Source: Beijerinckiaceae bacterium (GTDB lineage Bacteria; Pseudomonadota; Alphaproteobacteria; Rhizobiales; Beijerinckiaceae). Taken from it: DNA of 20,919 bases. Both the position numbers and the translations under genes were made by a program. The DNA lies in the NCBI GenBank assembly GCA_947380915.1, contig CANCSY010000032.1:1-20919 (forward strand), read 5' to 3'. Shown here piece after piece: positions 1 through 7,962 of this stretch (position 1 is its first letter; each line of letters begins with the position of its first letter). The notes beneath the pieces were generated by a model that had not been told where the DNA came from, ran no database searches, and worked only from the letters and a program-made list of their open reading frames with translations.

Positions 1-130
1 GCCTCGCCCCCCTGGGCATGGCTTTTGATAAAAGTCCTCACTGGGACGCCTCGTCATATGCAGCACATGTGCCAAGTGGCCATCAGCTGAAACAGATGGG
101 TTTACAGGGTGGATTCGGGTTATGACCCAA

Positions 131-155
131 TGCCTAAAACTGCATCTGCCTAAAA
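131..155. repeat. 9-bp direct repeat upstream of the esterase
   Basis: TGCCTAAAA occurs at 131-139 and again at 147-155, a 16-bp period. It lies in the 289-bp leader before the first gene. It could be a tandem binding site or chance; I see no other convincing element in 1-289 apart from the ribosome binding site before 290. Confidence 0.25.
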
Positions 156-289
156 ATAAAGCAGGCGCCTTCGCCTTTGTCAGCTGTTTCAAAATGAGAT
201 TGCCGTTTTTTTCATCAATTACGGAAGGGGCTGGACAGCCCTGCTGTTCGGGCTACGATGGCCCAATAAAAGCGATGGGGGAGGTAAAA

Positions 290-1210
290 ATGCTGATTGA
301 TCGACGATTTTTCATCACAGCCATGGCTTTGGCGGCGACGGTCCCGACGTCGGCCTTTGCCCAGTCTCTGGGCGAGGTCGAGACCCGGGCCAATGTCGAA
401 TATGGTCGCCATGACGGCGAGGCCTTGCTGGGTGACGCTTATATGCCCAAGGCGCCCGGCAAATACCCGGTCGTGATCGCCGTCCATGGGGGCGGGTGGC
501 AGGGCGGCTCGAAATCGGCCTACCGGCTCTGGGGCCCCTGGCTGGCCCAGCGGGGCTACGTCGTCTACTCCATCGACTATCGCCTGGTGAAGCCGGGCAA
601 GAAGATGTTCCCCGAATCGGTGCATGATGTGCGGGCGGCCATCCAGTATGTGCGCAGTCACGCCGCCGACCTCAAGGCGGATCCGGACCGCATCGCCATG
701 ATCGGCGATTCCGCAGGCGGCCATCTCGTTTCGCTCGTCGGGCTCATGGGGGATGCGCCTGCCCTTCCCAAGGCCTACGCCGATGATCCCTATGCCTCCG
801 TCAGCACGAAGGTGAAGGCCGTGATCACCGCCTATGGCGTGTTCGACATGACCCAGCAATGGAACCATGACGTTGTGAACCGGCCCAATGACAACATCGC
901 CGAGAAATATCTGGGCGCGCCGCCTGCGGAGAATCGCAAGCTGTATTTTGATGGCTCGCCAATGAGTTACGCCGTCAAGTCGGCTTCCGGCGTGTCGTTC
1001 CTCCTGGCCAATGGCACGGAGGACGATGTGGTCGACCGGGCCCAGACGGACGCCTTCTTCCTGTCGCTCAAGCAGTCGGGCAATTACGTGCGCCGATTCG
1101 TCATGCAGGGGGCTGGCCATTACTGGATGTCCGACCCCATCGATGAGCCAGGAAGCGTTTCGGGCTTTTTCGCCCCCCGTCTTCTGCGGTTTCTTGGCGA
1201 GCGACTCTGA
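290..1210 (+). CDS. Exported alpha/beta-hydrolase (esterase, hormone-sensitive-lipase/BD-FAE-like)
   Basis: Predicted serine esterase of 306 residues, probably periplasmic, hydrolysing small carboxylic esters; the substrate is unknown. The N-terminus carries DRRFFIT followed by a hydrophobic stretch ending in AFAQ (about residue 25), a Tat-like signal peptide. The oxyanion motif HGGGW is at 66-70, the nucleophile in GDSAGGH is Ser141, an acid lies in TEDD (244-246), and the catalytic His is His277 in GAGHYW, so the triad is complete. I chose ATG 290 because GGGGGAGGT sits 5-10 nt upstream and the signal peptide begins there. The frame stays open back to an ATG at 122, but the extra 56 residues look unlike a protein N-terminus. 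It lies 105 bp before the TctC gene on the same strand, so it may be co-transcribed or separate. Confidence 0.88.
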   Translation: MLIDRRFFITAMALAATVPTSAFAQSLGEVETRANVEYGRHDGEALLGDAYMPKAPGKYPVVIAVHGGGWQGGSKSAYRLWGPWLAQRGYVVYSIDYRLVKPGKKMFPESVHDVRAAIQYVRSHAADLKADPDRIAMIGDSAGGHLVSLVGLMGDAPALPKAYADDPYASVSTKVKAVITAYGVFDMTQQWNHDVVNRPNDNIAEKYLGAPPAENRKLYFDGSPMSYAVKSASGVSFLLANGTEDDVVDRAQTDAFFLSLKQSGNYVRRFVMQGAGHYWMSDPIDEPGSVSGFFAPRLLRFLGERL

Positions 1211-1315
1211 ACAGCTGGAAAGGCGCGCCGCTCTCGGCTAGGGTTCCCCCGGCCGGGGCGCGCGCTTGCGCCCTCGCTTGAAGGACGCCGGAGCCGCGTC
1301 CACAGGAGGGAACCC

Positions 1316-2344
1316 ATGTTCGGTCGCTTGACCCTGTCCTTGGCGCTGGCTTGCGCCTTTGCCTGCGGCGCCGCGCGCGCCCAGAGCCCCGCCGATTTCT
1401 ACAGGGGCAAGACGGTCAGCGTGGTCGTGGGTTTCGGCGCTGGCGGGGGCTATGACCTCTATGCGCGCCTGCTCGGCCGCTTCATGGGTGAGCATATCCC
1501 CGGCAAGCCCAATGTCATCGTGCAGAACATGGATGGCGCGGGCAGCGTGCGCGCCGCCAATTTCGTCTATGCCGCTGCGCCCAAGGACGGCACGGTGATC
1601 GCCGCCGTCAACCAGAACATGCCCATGTATCAACTGCTCGGCGGCAAGGCGGCCCAATTTGTCGCCGCCAGAATGGTCTGGCTGGGCTCCATGGGCGGCT
1701 CCAACGGGCTCCTCTACACCTGGCACACGAGCCCGGTGAAGACGATCGATGAGGCCAAGCGCACCGAGGTCAAGCTTGGCGGCACGGGCACCAATTCGGA
1801 CTCCCATATCTTCCCGACCCTCATCAACAATCTCATCGGGACGAAATTCAAGGTCATCAACGGCTATTCGGGCGGCAGCAAGGAAGTGCATCTGGCGCTG
1901 GAGCGCGGCGAGGTGGAGGGCCGCGGCGGCAACGCATGGGCGAGTCTGATGAGCAGCAACCGCGACTGGATCGACCAGAAGAAGCTCAACTTCCTCGTGC
2001 AGATCGGGTTCAGGCCGGAGGCGGAAATCCCTGATGTGCCCATGCTGCAGGATCTCGTCAAAAACGAACGCGACCGGCAGATCGTCGATCTCGTGTCGCT
2101 GCCCACCGTGCTTGGTTACGCCCATTGGGTCGCGCCCGAGGTTCCTGCCGACCGCGTGGCGGCCCTGCGCAGCGCCTATGCGGCGACCATGAGGGATCCC
2201 GCCTTTCTCGCGGAGGCCCAAAAGCTCGGCATGATGCTGCGCCCGGCCACAGGCGCCGAGGTGGAGGAACAGGTGGGAAAGGTCGCATCGACCCCCAGGC
2301 CCGTGCTGGAGGAAGCGGCGCGCGTGCTGGAATGGAAAGACTGA
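1316..2344 (+). CDS. Tripartite tricarboxylate transporter binding protein (TctC/Bug family)
   Basis: Periplasmic solute-binding protein of 342 residues. Family members bind carboxylates or related organic compounds for a TctAB permease. A Sec-type signal peptide ends near ARAQ (residue 23). The mature part starts with DFYRGKTVSVVVGFGAGGGYD, the Bug-family first strand and ligand loop, and continues with the family's VQNMDGAG and AAPKDGT segments. Length is typical of the family. CAGGAGGG lies 7 nt before ATG 1316. It is 20 bp upstream of the Rieske gene, which is followed 12 bp later by an amidohydrolase, so the binding protein probably delivers the substrate of that enzyme pair. No tctA or tctB is in the window, so it must share a permease encoded elsewhere, or act as a sensor. 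Confidence 0.92.
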   Translation: MFGRLTLSLALACAFACGAARAQSPADFYRGKTVSVVVGFGAGGGYDLYARLLGRFMGEHIPGKPNVIVQNMDGAGSVRAANFVYAAAPKDGTVIAAVNQNMPMYQLLGGKAAQFVAARMVWLGSMGGSNGLLYTWHTSPVKTIDEAKRTEVKLGGTGTNSDSHIFPTLINNLIGTKFKVINGYSGGSKEVHLALERGEVEGRGGNAWASLMSSNRDWIDQKKLNFLVQIGFRPEAEIPDVPMLQDLVKNERDRQIVDLVSLPTVLGYAHWVAPEVPADRVAALRSAYAATMRDPAFLAEAQKLGMMLRPATGAEVEEQVGKVASTPRPVLEEAARVLEWKD

Positions 2345-2364
2345 ACAAAACAGGAGAGGAGCGC

Positions 2365-2727
2365 ATGGAAATTTTTGTGGCGAAGAAATCGGAGTTCAAG
2401 ACCAGCGACCGACGCATCGTGCAATCGGAGCGGGGGGAAATCGGCGTGTTCCATCACGAGGGCGCATTCTTCGCCTATGCGAACAAGTGCCTGCACTCGG
2501 GCGGCCCCGCCTGCGAAGGGCTGCTGATGCCCAAGGTGGTCGATATCATCGCCGAAGATCGCACCTATCAGGGCCAGGAATTCGACGAAAGCGAGACCCA
2601 TTTCGTCTGCCCGTGGCACGGCTGGGAATATGACATCAAGACCGGCCAGAGCATCGGCGACCGTCGCCAGTTCCTGCGCAAATACGAAGTCGTCGAGCGC
2701 GGCGACGATGTTTTCGTCATCGCCTGA
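2365..2727 (+). CDS. Small Rieske [2Fe-2S] protein (ferredoxin-like)
   Basis: A 120-residue protein that should carry one Rieske [2Fe-2S] cluster. Ligands are visible as C42-L-H44 in KCLHSGGP and C82-P-W-H85 in VCPWHGWEYD, followed by the usual YDIKTG segment. It is the size of a ferredoxin component and has no oxygenase catalytic domain, so it most likely passes electrons to a partner enzyme. The two ligand motifs are 37 residues apart, with an acidic insert (about 55-79); classic Rieske ferredoxins have roughly 15-18. I chose ATG 2365 because AGGAGAGGAG precedes it directly and it begins just after the upstream gene; the frame is open further upstream, but that part overlaps tctC. It is part of an apparent three-gene operon with the flanking binding protein and amidohydrolase. 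Confidence 0.88.
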   Translation: MEIFVAKKSEFKTSDRRIVQSERGEIGVFHHEGAFFAYANKCLHSGGPACEGLLMPKVVDIIAEDRTYQGQEFDESETHFVCPWHGWEYDIKTGQSIGDRRQFLRKYEVVERGDDVFVIA

Positions 2728-2739
2728 GCGGAGCAGATC

Positions 2740-3963
2740 ATGAACGCCAAGACCCCCACCAACAATGTCCGCGAAGTGTGCTTCGACGAATTCTCCTCTT
2801 CCGGCTCGCTCATCAAGGCGTCCGAGCAGGCGCACAAGCGCAATTACAAGGACTTTCTGATCGTCGACGTGGACTCCCATCACTACGAGAGCGAGTCCTA
2901 CGGCGAGATCTTCAAATATATCGAAAACCCGGTGATCCGCAGGCAGGCGCTGGAATCAGCCAGCCGTGGCGGGCGCTCCAGCATGCTGGGCGGCTCCGTG
3001 GGCTATCAGGACATCGGCGGGCGCATCACCCGCCATTGGCTGCGCAAGCACGAGAAGACCGAAGGGCCGCAGCATCGCGACGTCACCACGACGCTACGCT
3101 GGATGGACGCCATGGGCGTCGACTACGCCTGTCTCTTCCCCACGCCCATGCTGTTCCTGGGCACCCATCCGCAGGTGGAGATCGAAGTCGCCATGGCGCG
3201 GGCCTATAACCGCTGGCTCTGCGACACCATTCTGGAGCACGAGCCGCGCATCATCTCCATGCTCTATCTGCCCTTCAACGATCCCGAAGCCACCTACCAG
3301 ATGGTGAAGGATTTCGGCCATCGCAAGGGCGTGAAGGGCTTCATGGTCACCGCGCCCCGCTACAAGCCCGTGCATGACAACGCCTATATGAAGACCTATC
3401 GCCTGCTGGAGGAGATGGGCCTGCCGATCTCCTTCCACGCGGCCTATAACTGGAACGATCAGTCGTTGCAGCTCACCAACCGCTTCATCGGCGTCCATGC
3501 GCTGGGCTTCATGTGGTTCAACATGGTGCATATGACGAACTGGGTGGTGAATGGCCTGCCCGAGCGCTTCCCCAAATTGAAGGTCATGTGGATCGAAAGC
3601 GGGCTCACCTGGGCCTATAGCCTGATGCAGCGCCTCGACCATTCCTACAAGATGCGCACATCCGATTGCCCCTCGCTCAAGCGCAAGCCCAGCGAATATA
3701 TGCGCGAGATGTATTTCTCGTCGCAGCCCATGGAAATGCCCGATGATCCCTCGATCCTTGAAGCCACTTTCAAGATGATCAATGCGGAGACCCAGCTGGT
3801 CTGGTCGTCCGATTATCCCCATTGGGATTTCGACCTGCCGGGCGTGATCTATGATCTGCCCTTCCTGAACGAGCAATCGAAACGCAACATCCTCGGCGGC
3901 AATGCGGCCAAACTCTTCAACCTCGACACCAAACCGGTGAAAAACATTCCGCCGGTGGGCTGA
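2740..3963 (+). CDS. Metal-dependent amidohydrolase (amidohydrolase-2 / ACMSD-type TIM barrel)
   Basis: Predicted cytoplasmic hydrolase or decarboxylase of 407 residues, from a superfamily acting on carboxylated or aromatic ring-cleavage intermediates. Likely metal ligands are Asp45 and His47 in VDVDSHHYE, His233 in ISFHAAYNW and Asp358 in VWSSDYPHWD. KVMWIESGLTW (281-291) is the strand-6 segment typical of the subgroup that has Glu here instead of the SHxG histidine. It is longer than the second amidohydrolase in this window (329 residues), with an extra N-terminal extension and a 50-120 insert. It starts 12 bp after the Rieske gene and closes the operon, followed by a strong hairpin terminator. 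The co-located Rieske protein suggests a redox step upstream of this enzyme; the compound is unknown. Confidence 0.88.
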   Translation: MNAKTPTNNVREVCFDEFSSSGSLIKASEQAHKRNYKDFLIVDVDSHHYESESYGEIFKYIENPVIRRQALESASRGGRSSMLGGSVGYQDIGGRITRHWLRKHEKTEGPQHRDVTTTLRWMDAMGVDYACLFPTPMLFLGTHPQVEIEVAMARAYNRWLCDTILEHEPRIISMLYLPFNDPEATYQMVKDFGHRKGVKGFMVTAPRYKPVHDNAYMKTYRLLEEMGLPISFHAAYNWNDQSLQLTNRFIGVHALGFMWFNMVHMTNWVVNGLPERFPKLKVMWIESGLTWAYSLMQRLDHSYKMRTSDCPSLKRKPSEYMREMYFSSQPMEMPDDPSILEATFKMINAETQLVWSSDYPHWDFDLPGVIYDLPFLNEQSKRNILGGNAAKLFNLDTKPVKNIPPVG

Positions 3964-3974
3964 CGCAAAAAGTA

Positions 3975-4000
3975 AAGGCCGGAGCGAAAACTCCGGCCTT
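3975..4000. terminator. Bidirectional rho-independent terminator between convergent genes
   Basis: AAGGCCGGAG (3975-3984) pairs perfectly with CTCCGGCCTT (3991-4000) around a CGAAAA loop. On the minus strand the stem continues into TTTACTTTTTG, a good U-tract, so it best serves the gene ending at 4012. On the plus strand only a weak T-rich run follows. Confidence 0.85.
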
Positions 4001-4011
4001 CATCATCTGAC

Positions 4012-5148
4012 TTATTGCACGCCGCCCTGCCTGGCGCGCCAGCTTTCGTATTCGCGAAAGAGCTGATCTCTTTGCGCTTTGTTGCGCGGAACTTTGCCAC
4101 CGCGCTGCCCGACGAATGTCTCGAATTCGGCGCCGGTGGCGGGCGTTTCGGCTTCCCGCGCCGCCGGGCTTTTCACCAGTTCTTCAGCCACGGCGAACCG
4201 TGTCCACCCCGGCACGGAGGCCGAAGGGTTCACCTCGCGCCATTTGGGCGAGGACGGCGGCAGGAGAAACTTGTCCCACTTGGCGAACATTTGCCGCGTG
4301 AAGCGGTCGAGCCTGCGATAATGATCGTTGCTTTTGGGCCAGTTATAGGCTGCGAGCACGGTGGGCACCGCAATGGTCTCGACCTTTTCGCCCGGTGCGA
4401 TGAGGGTTGGGTAATCCTTATTGTCGAGTTCGCCGATGGTGTAGATGTCGTCAAACAGCTTCATGCCGGGAATGGCGAGAAAATGCAGACCGCTGCCTGC
4501 GGGCAGTTTCGCCAGTTGTTCGATCGGTTTTCCCACCACGCGAACGATGGCGGAAATCTCGCCGCTCTTCAATTGTTCAAGGCCGCTTGTGTGATCAATC
4601 AACAGAGGTTGGTAATCGATGCCCAGGCGCTGAAGAATGATGGGGCCTGTAAGGGTGGCCGAATTGCCCGGAGGGCCGAAGCTGATCTTCTTGCCGCGCA
4701 GATCCTCGAAGGTCTTGATCTCCGGCCGCGCCAGCACATGCAGCTCGGTGTTATAGAGCCGCATGATGTAATGCACGCGCTGTTGCAGGTTCGGAATTTT
4801 TCTCTGGGTGCGGAAAAATTCGAACACGTCCGACTGCGTGAAGGCGATATCGACGCCGCGCAGGTAAAGCAGATCCTCGAGATTTGACGACGCGCCATAG
4901 GCGAGCATGGGCAGAACCCTCATATTGTCGCCATCATCGAGCACCCTTTGAATGTCGGAGGCAAGACGCGGATAAAGCCCCTCGAGCTGGCCGGATTCCA
5001 GGCCAATGGTCCATTCGTTGCGCTTGGCGCGGAACTCCGCTTCGGAGCTTGGCGTTGGCGCCTTGAGCGCAGGCGTTTGCGCAATCGCAGTTAAGGCTGT
5101 CAGGCAGGCTGCAAGGATGCAGCTGAGCCGGGTGAATGTGTTCAGCAT
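4012..5148 (-). CDS. TRAP transporter binding protein, TAXI family
   Basis: Periplasmic solute receptor of 378 residues of the TAXI branch of TRAP transporters. A signal peptide runs to about residue 23 (TALTAIAQ). The mature protein has WTIGLESGQLEGLYPRLASD, then VLPMLAYGASSNLEDLLYLRGVDIAFTQSD and LRGKKISFGPPGNSATLTG, the order and spacing of TAXI receptors. It has about 50 more residues than a typical TAXI protein, mostly at the C-terminus. No fused TRAP permease gene (the usual TAXI partner) is adjacent. The start at 5148 has only a weak Shine-Dalgarno match, but the signal peptide fits it well. It is divergent from a DctP-type receptor across 150 bp, which suggests shared control. Confidence 0.87.
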   Translation of the reverse strand: MLNTFTRLSCILAACLTALTAIAQTPALKAPTPSSEAEFRAKRNEWTIGLESGQLEGLYPRLASDIQRVLDDGDNMRVLPMLAYGASSNLEDLLYLRGVDIAFTQSDVFEFFRTQRKIPNLQQRVHYIMRLYNTELHVLARPEIKTFEDLRGKKISFGPPGNSATLTGPIILQRLGIDYQPLLIDHTSGLEQLKSGEISAIVRVVGKPIEQLAKLPAGSGLHFLAIPGMKLFDDIYTIGELDNKDYPTLIAPGEKVETIAVPTVLAAYNWPKSNDHYRRLDRFTRQMFAKWDKFLLPPSSPKWREVNPSASVPGWTRFAVAEELVKSPAAREAETPATGAEFETFVGQRGGKVPRNKAQRDQLFREYESWRARQGGVQ

Positions 5149-5177
5149 GATGTAACCAGTTTGGCCCCTGCCTTTCT

Positions 5178-5220
5178 TTCATATGAATAATGCGGTCAAA
5201 TTAAGAGGTTAGCTTTAATT
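5178..5220. promoter_or_regulatory. AT-rich inverted repeats between divergent binding-protein genes
   Basis: In an AT-rich patch of otherwise GC-rich DNA, TTCATATGAA (5178-5187) is a perfect palindrome, and AATTAA (5199-5204) is mirrored by TTAATT (5215-5220) across 10 nt. A TTGACC (-35-like) on the minus strand lies at 5194-5199, but no good -10 is spaced from it. This is a candidate operator/promoter region for the TAXI and DctP genes. Confidence 0.35.
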
Positions 5221-5298
5221 ATTTCGCTGGGCGCCTCCAATAAGCCACGACATCGCGCCACATGGGTTCATCACAACAGCGGCCGCAAGCGGTCGAGC

Positions 5299-6345
5299 AT
5301 GAGGACTGCAATGCCTAATTCGCAATTCACGAGACGCCATCTGCTGGGTTCTGCGGGCGCCGCCGCTACGCTTTCCATGCCTTTCGTCTCCACGCTCGCG
5401 CGAGCTGCGACGCCGCAGTGGACAGCCATGCAATTTCACAACCAGCCGGCGGCGAGCCCCCTCAACGAAGCGCTCGTCAAGATTTGGGAGACTGTAGCGA
5501 AGGAAACAAAAGGCAGGCTTGTGGTCACGGTGCATCCGCAAAACAACGGCATTGCGGGCTCTGATCCGGCTGCGCTTGAAATGCTGCGCAAGGGCGAGCT
5601 TGAGTTTTACACTTTGCTGAGCGGCATTCTCGCCAACGCTGTGCCCGCCATGGACATTCAGGGCATGCCCTTCGCCTTCAAGCGTTCCGAACAGATCCAT
5701 GGCGCCATGGATGGCGAGCTCGGCGTCTATCTGCGCGCGGAATGCAAGGCCAAGGGCATTTACCTCTTCCCCCACGGCCTGCTTGAAAACGGATTTCGCG
5801 ACCTCAACACCGTGGAGCGCCGCGTGCGCGTGGTTGATGACATGGCGGGGCTTCGCGTGCGCGTGCCCGATGGTCAGATCTTTCGCGATCTCTTCACCAC
5901 GCTGGGCGCGCAGCCCGTCACGCTGAACATCAACAAGCTCTACGATGGTCTGAAGAATGGCGAAGTGGACGCGCAGGAAAATCCGCTGGTCATCTGCGAA
6001 ACAAACAAGCTTTACGAAGTCACGAAATTCATCTCGACGACCCATCACTCCTGGTCAGGTTTCAATCTGCTGGGCAATGACGCCTTCTGGAACACGCTGC
6101 CCGCAGATGTCCGCAAGATCGTGGAGCGCAATGTGACGATCGAGGTCGCCGCTCAGCGCCGCGCCACCATGGCGCTCAACAAGGCGCTGATCGCCACTCT
6201 CACGGGGCGCGGCATGACCTTCGACAAGCCCGACATCGCCACCTTCAAGGGCAAGCTTGCTGGCGGTTTTTATCCGCGCTGGAAACAGCAGGTTGGAACG
6301 AAAGCCTGGACCCTGCTTGAAAAGACAAGCGGGCGCATAGGCTGA
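5299..6345 (+). CDS. TRAP transporter binding protein, DctP family (Tat-exported)
   Basis: Periplasmic receptor of the DctP family, 348 residues. DctP proteins bind C4-dicarboxylates and many other organic acids for a DctQM permease. TRRHLLGSAGAAATL (11-25) is a twin-arginine signal with a cleavage site near ARA (36). The core contains GELEFYTLLSGILANAVPAMD, GLRVRVPDGQIFRDLFTTLGAQPV with the ligand-binding arginine region, and YDGLKNGEVDAQENP, all characteristic. A second ATG at 5311 has GAGGA 5 nt upstream and may be the real start (344 residues); it keeps the twin arginines. No dctQ or dctM lies nearby. It ends 3 bp from the convergent histidine kinase gene. Confidence 0.9.
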   Translation: MRTAMPNSQFTRRHLLGSAGAAATLSMPFVSTLARAATPQWTAMQFHNQPAASPLNEALVKIWETVAKETKGRLVVTVHPQNNGIAGSDPAALEMLRKGELEFYTLLSGILANAVPAMDIQGMPFAFKRSEQIHGAMDGELGVYLRAECKAKGIYLFPHGLLENGFRDLNTVERRVRVVDDMAGLRVRVPDGQIFRDLFTTLGAQPVTLNINKLYDGLKNGEVDAQENPLVICETNKLYEVTKFISTTHHSWSGFNLLGNDAFWNTLPADVRKIVERNVTIEVAAQRRATMALNKALIATLTGRGMTFDKPDIATFKGKLAGGFYPRWKQQVGTKAWTLLEKTSGRIG

Positions 6346-6348
6346 GCT

Positions 6349-7746
6349 TCAACGGTCGCTGGCGCGCCATTGCCCGCCATCGACCAGATAGGCGGATGGA
6401 ATCTCCATCCGCCAGACCACGCCTTCCCTATTGAAGGAAAGGCTGGCCTTTCCTTCCAGCGCCTGCGAGGCGAGGCGCTCGAGCACGGTCTGGCCAAAGC
6501 CGCGTCGTTTGGGCGCGCTCACCCTTGGCCCGCCCGATTCGCGCCAATGCAGCCTGAACGTTCCCTCCGGGGTCATGCCCCATATGATCTCCACACGACC
6601 TCTGGCGTTGGACAAGGCGCCATATTTCGAGGCGTTGGTGGCCAGTTCATGCAAGGCGAGGCCAATGTTCTGCGCCGCTTTGGGATCCACGCTCACATCC
6701 GGCCCCGTAAGAACAACGCGCGTTGCATCGTCTTCCATGAAGGGTTCGAGATGCGACTTGATCAACTCCCGGATCGGCGCGCCAAGCCAGTTTTGCTGGA
6801 CCAATAGATCGTGTGAATGGGCGAGCCCCTGCAAGCGCTGGGTGAAGCGCGCATTGAATTCCGGCAACGCCGGAGAATTGCGCGCGGTTTGCGCCGCCAT
6901 GGACAGGATGATCGCAAGGAGATTTTTCGACCGATGCGCCAGTTCGCGCATGACGAGGCGCATCTGTTTTTCATGCTGGCGTTGCGGCGTGATGTCGCGA
7001 TGAATGGCGGATATGCCGATGATGTCGCCATTGGCGTCGCGCAGGGGCGCTCCGCTGATAGCCACATCCACAAGGCCGCCATCCCTGCGCTGGCGCTGTG
7101 TCTCCAGAAACACCATTTCCCCGCGCAGCACGGCGGCGACCATGGCGTGGGATTCCTCGCGCTTGCTGGCTGGCATGATCATGCTGAGCGGATGATTGAT
7201 CGCCTCCTCGCAACTATAGCCATAAAGTTTCTCTGATGCAGGGTTCCAGGTGGAGATGAGCCCTTCGCGCGTGACGCTGAAGATGGAATCGCGGCTTTGC
7301 CGCACAAGGGACGCCAGCAATGCGTCATTGGCTTGCGAGCGGCGGCGTCTGCGCAGGTCGCGGATGATGAACGAGAGGGCGATGATGGCGCCCTCTCGGT
7401 CATGGACTGGCGCCGCGCCCACTGAGATCGCCACGCAGGCGCCCTGATGATCGAGCGCTTCCAGCTCCATCTGGAACTGCTCGCCGTTCATGGCGCGCTG
7501 AAGCAATGCATGGGCGTCGTCATGGGCCGCGTCGGCGATCAGCGCGAGCATGGGCTGGCCCACCGCCTCCTGCGCGCTCCAGCCAAGCAGGCGCTGGGCG
7601 CCGTCATTCCATGTCTGGATCACGCCTTCGGGAGAAGCGCTGATGATGGCGTCGCGCGAAAAAGCGATGACGGCGGCCAGAAGCGCTTCTGAATCGCGTT
7701 TCACCTGGCTGCGTGGCTGTTCAATCGGAAAGCTTGATACCGTCAT
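6349..7746 (-). CDS. Soluble PAS-PAS-HWE-family sensor histidine kinase
   Basis: Cytoplasmic sensor kinase of 465 residues. Two PAS domains occupy about 20-130 and 145-255, each with the SPEGVIQTWN or TREGLISTWNP strand typical of PAS. The HWE kinase module follows: phosphoacceptor His271 in ELAHRSKNLLAII, the N-box HELATNASKYGALS with His366 and Asn371, and the signature W401-R-E403 in HWRESGGP. There is no signal peptide or membrane segment, so it should sense an internal cue such as redox or a small ligand. I chose ATG 7746; the frame continues to a TTG at 7791, which adds 15 unremarkable residues. No response regulator gene is adjacent. HWE kinases of alphaproteobacteria often feed the PhyR-EcfG general stress pathway; that link is inference here. 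Confidence 0.9.
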   Translation of the reverse strand: MTVSSFPIEQPRSQVKRDSEALLAAVIAFSRDAIISASPEGVIQTWNDGAQRLLGWSAQEAVGQPMLALIADAAHDDAHALLQRAMNGEQFQMELEALDHQGACVAISVGAAPVHDREGAIIALSFIIRDLRRRRRSQANDALLASLVRQSRDSIFSVTREGLISTWNPASEKLYGYSCEEAINHPLSMIMPASKREESHAMVAAVLRGEMVFLETQRQRRDGGLVDVAISGAPLRDANGDIIGISAIHRDITPQRQHEKQMRLVMRELAHRSKNLLAIILSMAAQTARNSPALPEFNARFTQRLQGLAHSHDLLVQQNWLGAPIRELIKSHLEPFMEDDATRVVLTGPDVSVDPKAAQNIGLALHELATNASKYGALSNARGRVEIIWGMTPEGTFRLHWRESGGPRVSAPKRRGFGQTVLERLASQALEGKASLSFNREGVVWRMEIPSAYLVDGGQWRASDR

Positions 7747-7917
7747 GGCCGCAGCGCCCCGGCAGGCCAGGGCTACGCATTGGCGCGGCAACCCTGTTGG
7801 TGATCCCAGTGGATTGGGAGAAGACGCCTGTTGCGATGAATTTTCAAGCAGCAGCTTTGCGGTACGCCTGCCTGGCGTGAGGTCGCGTGTGCAATATCAT
7901 CAATGAAAAACGTGCAG

Positions 7918-7954
7918 CGAAAACAAATGGCCGCGCTTGTTGAAGCGCGGCCAT
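7918..7954 (-). terminator. Rho-independent terminator after the PrpD-family gene
   Basis: ATGGCCGCGCTT (7927-7938) pairs perfectly with AAGCGCGGCCAT (7943-7954) around a GTTG loop, a 12-bp stem. Read on the minus strand it is followed by TTTGTTTTCGC. It lies 8 bp after the stop of the MmgE/PrpD gene and separates it from the kinase gene. Confidence 0.88.
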
Positions 7955-7962
7955 GATTTATG

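Noticed and set aside
163..176. AGGCG/CGCCT hairpin followed by TTTG, considered as a terminator of an upstream gene
   Set aside because: Only 5 bp, with no complete upstream gene in view to terminate.
215..1120. Long open frame on the minus strand opposite the esterase gene
   Set aside because: It is fully antisense to a gene with a complete catalytic triad, has no family motifs, and its composition is that of a GC-rich shadow frame.
1256..1273. GGGCGC/GCGCCC hairpin between the esterase and TctC genes, considered as a terminator
   Set aside because: Only 6 bp with no U-tract; such stems are frequent by chance in DNA this GC-rich.
7747..7791. TTG start that would lengthen the histidine kinase by 15 residues
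   Set aside because: The added residues have no domain character and ATG 7746 already precedes the first PAS domain adequately.
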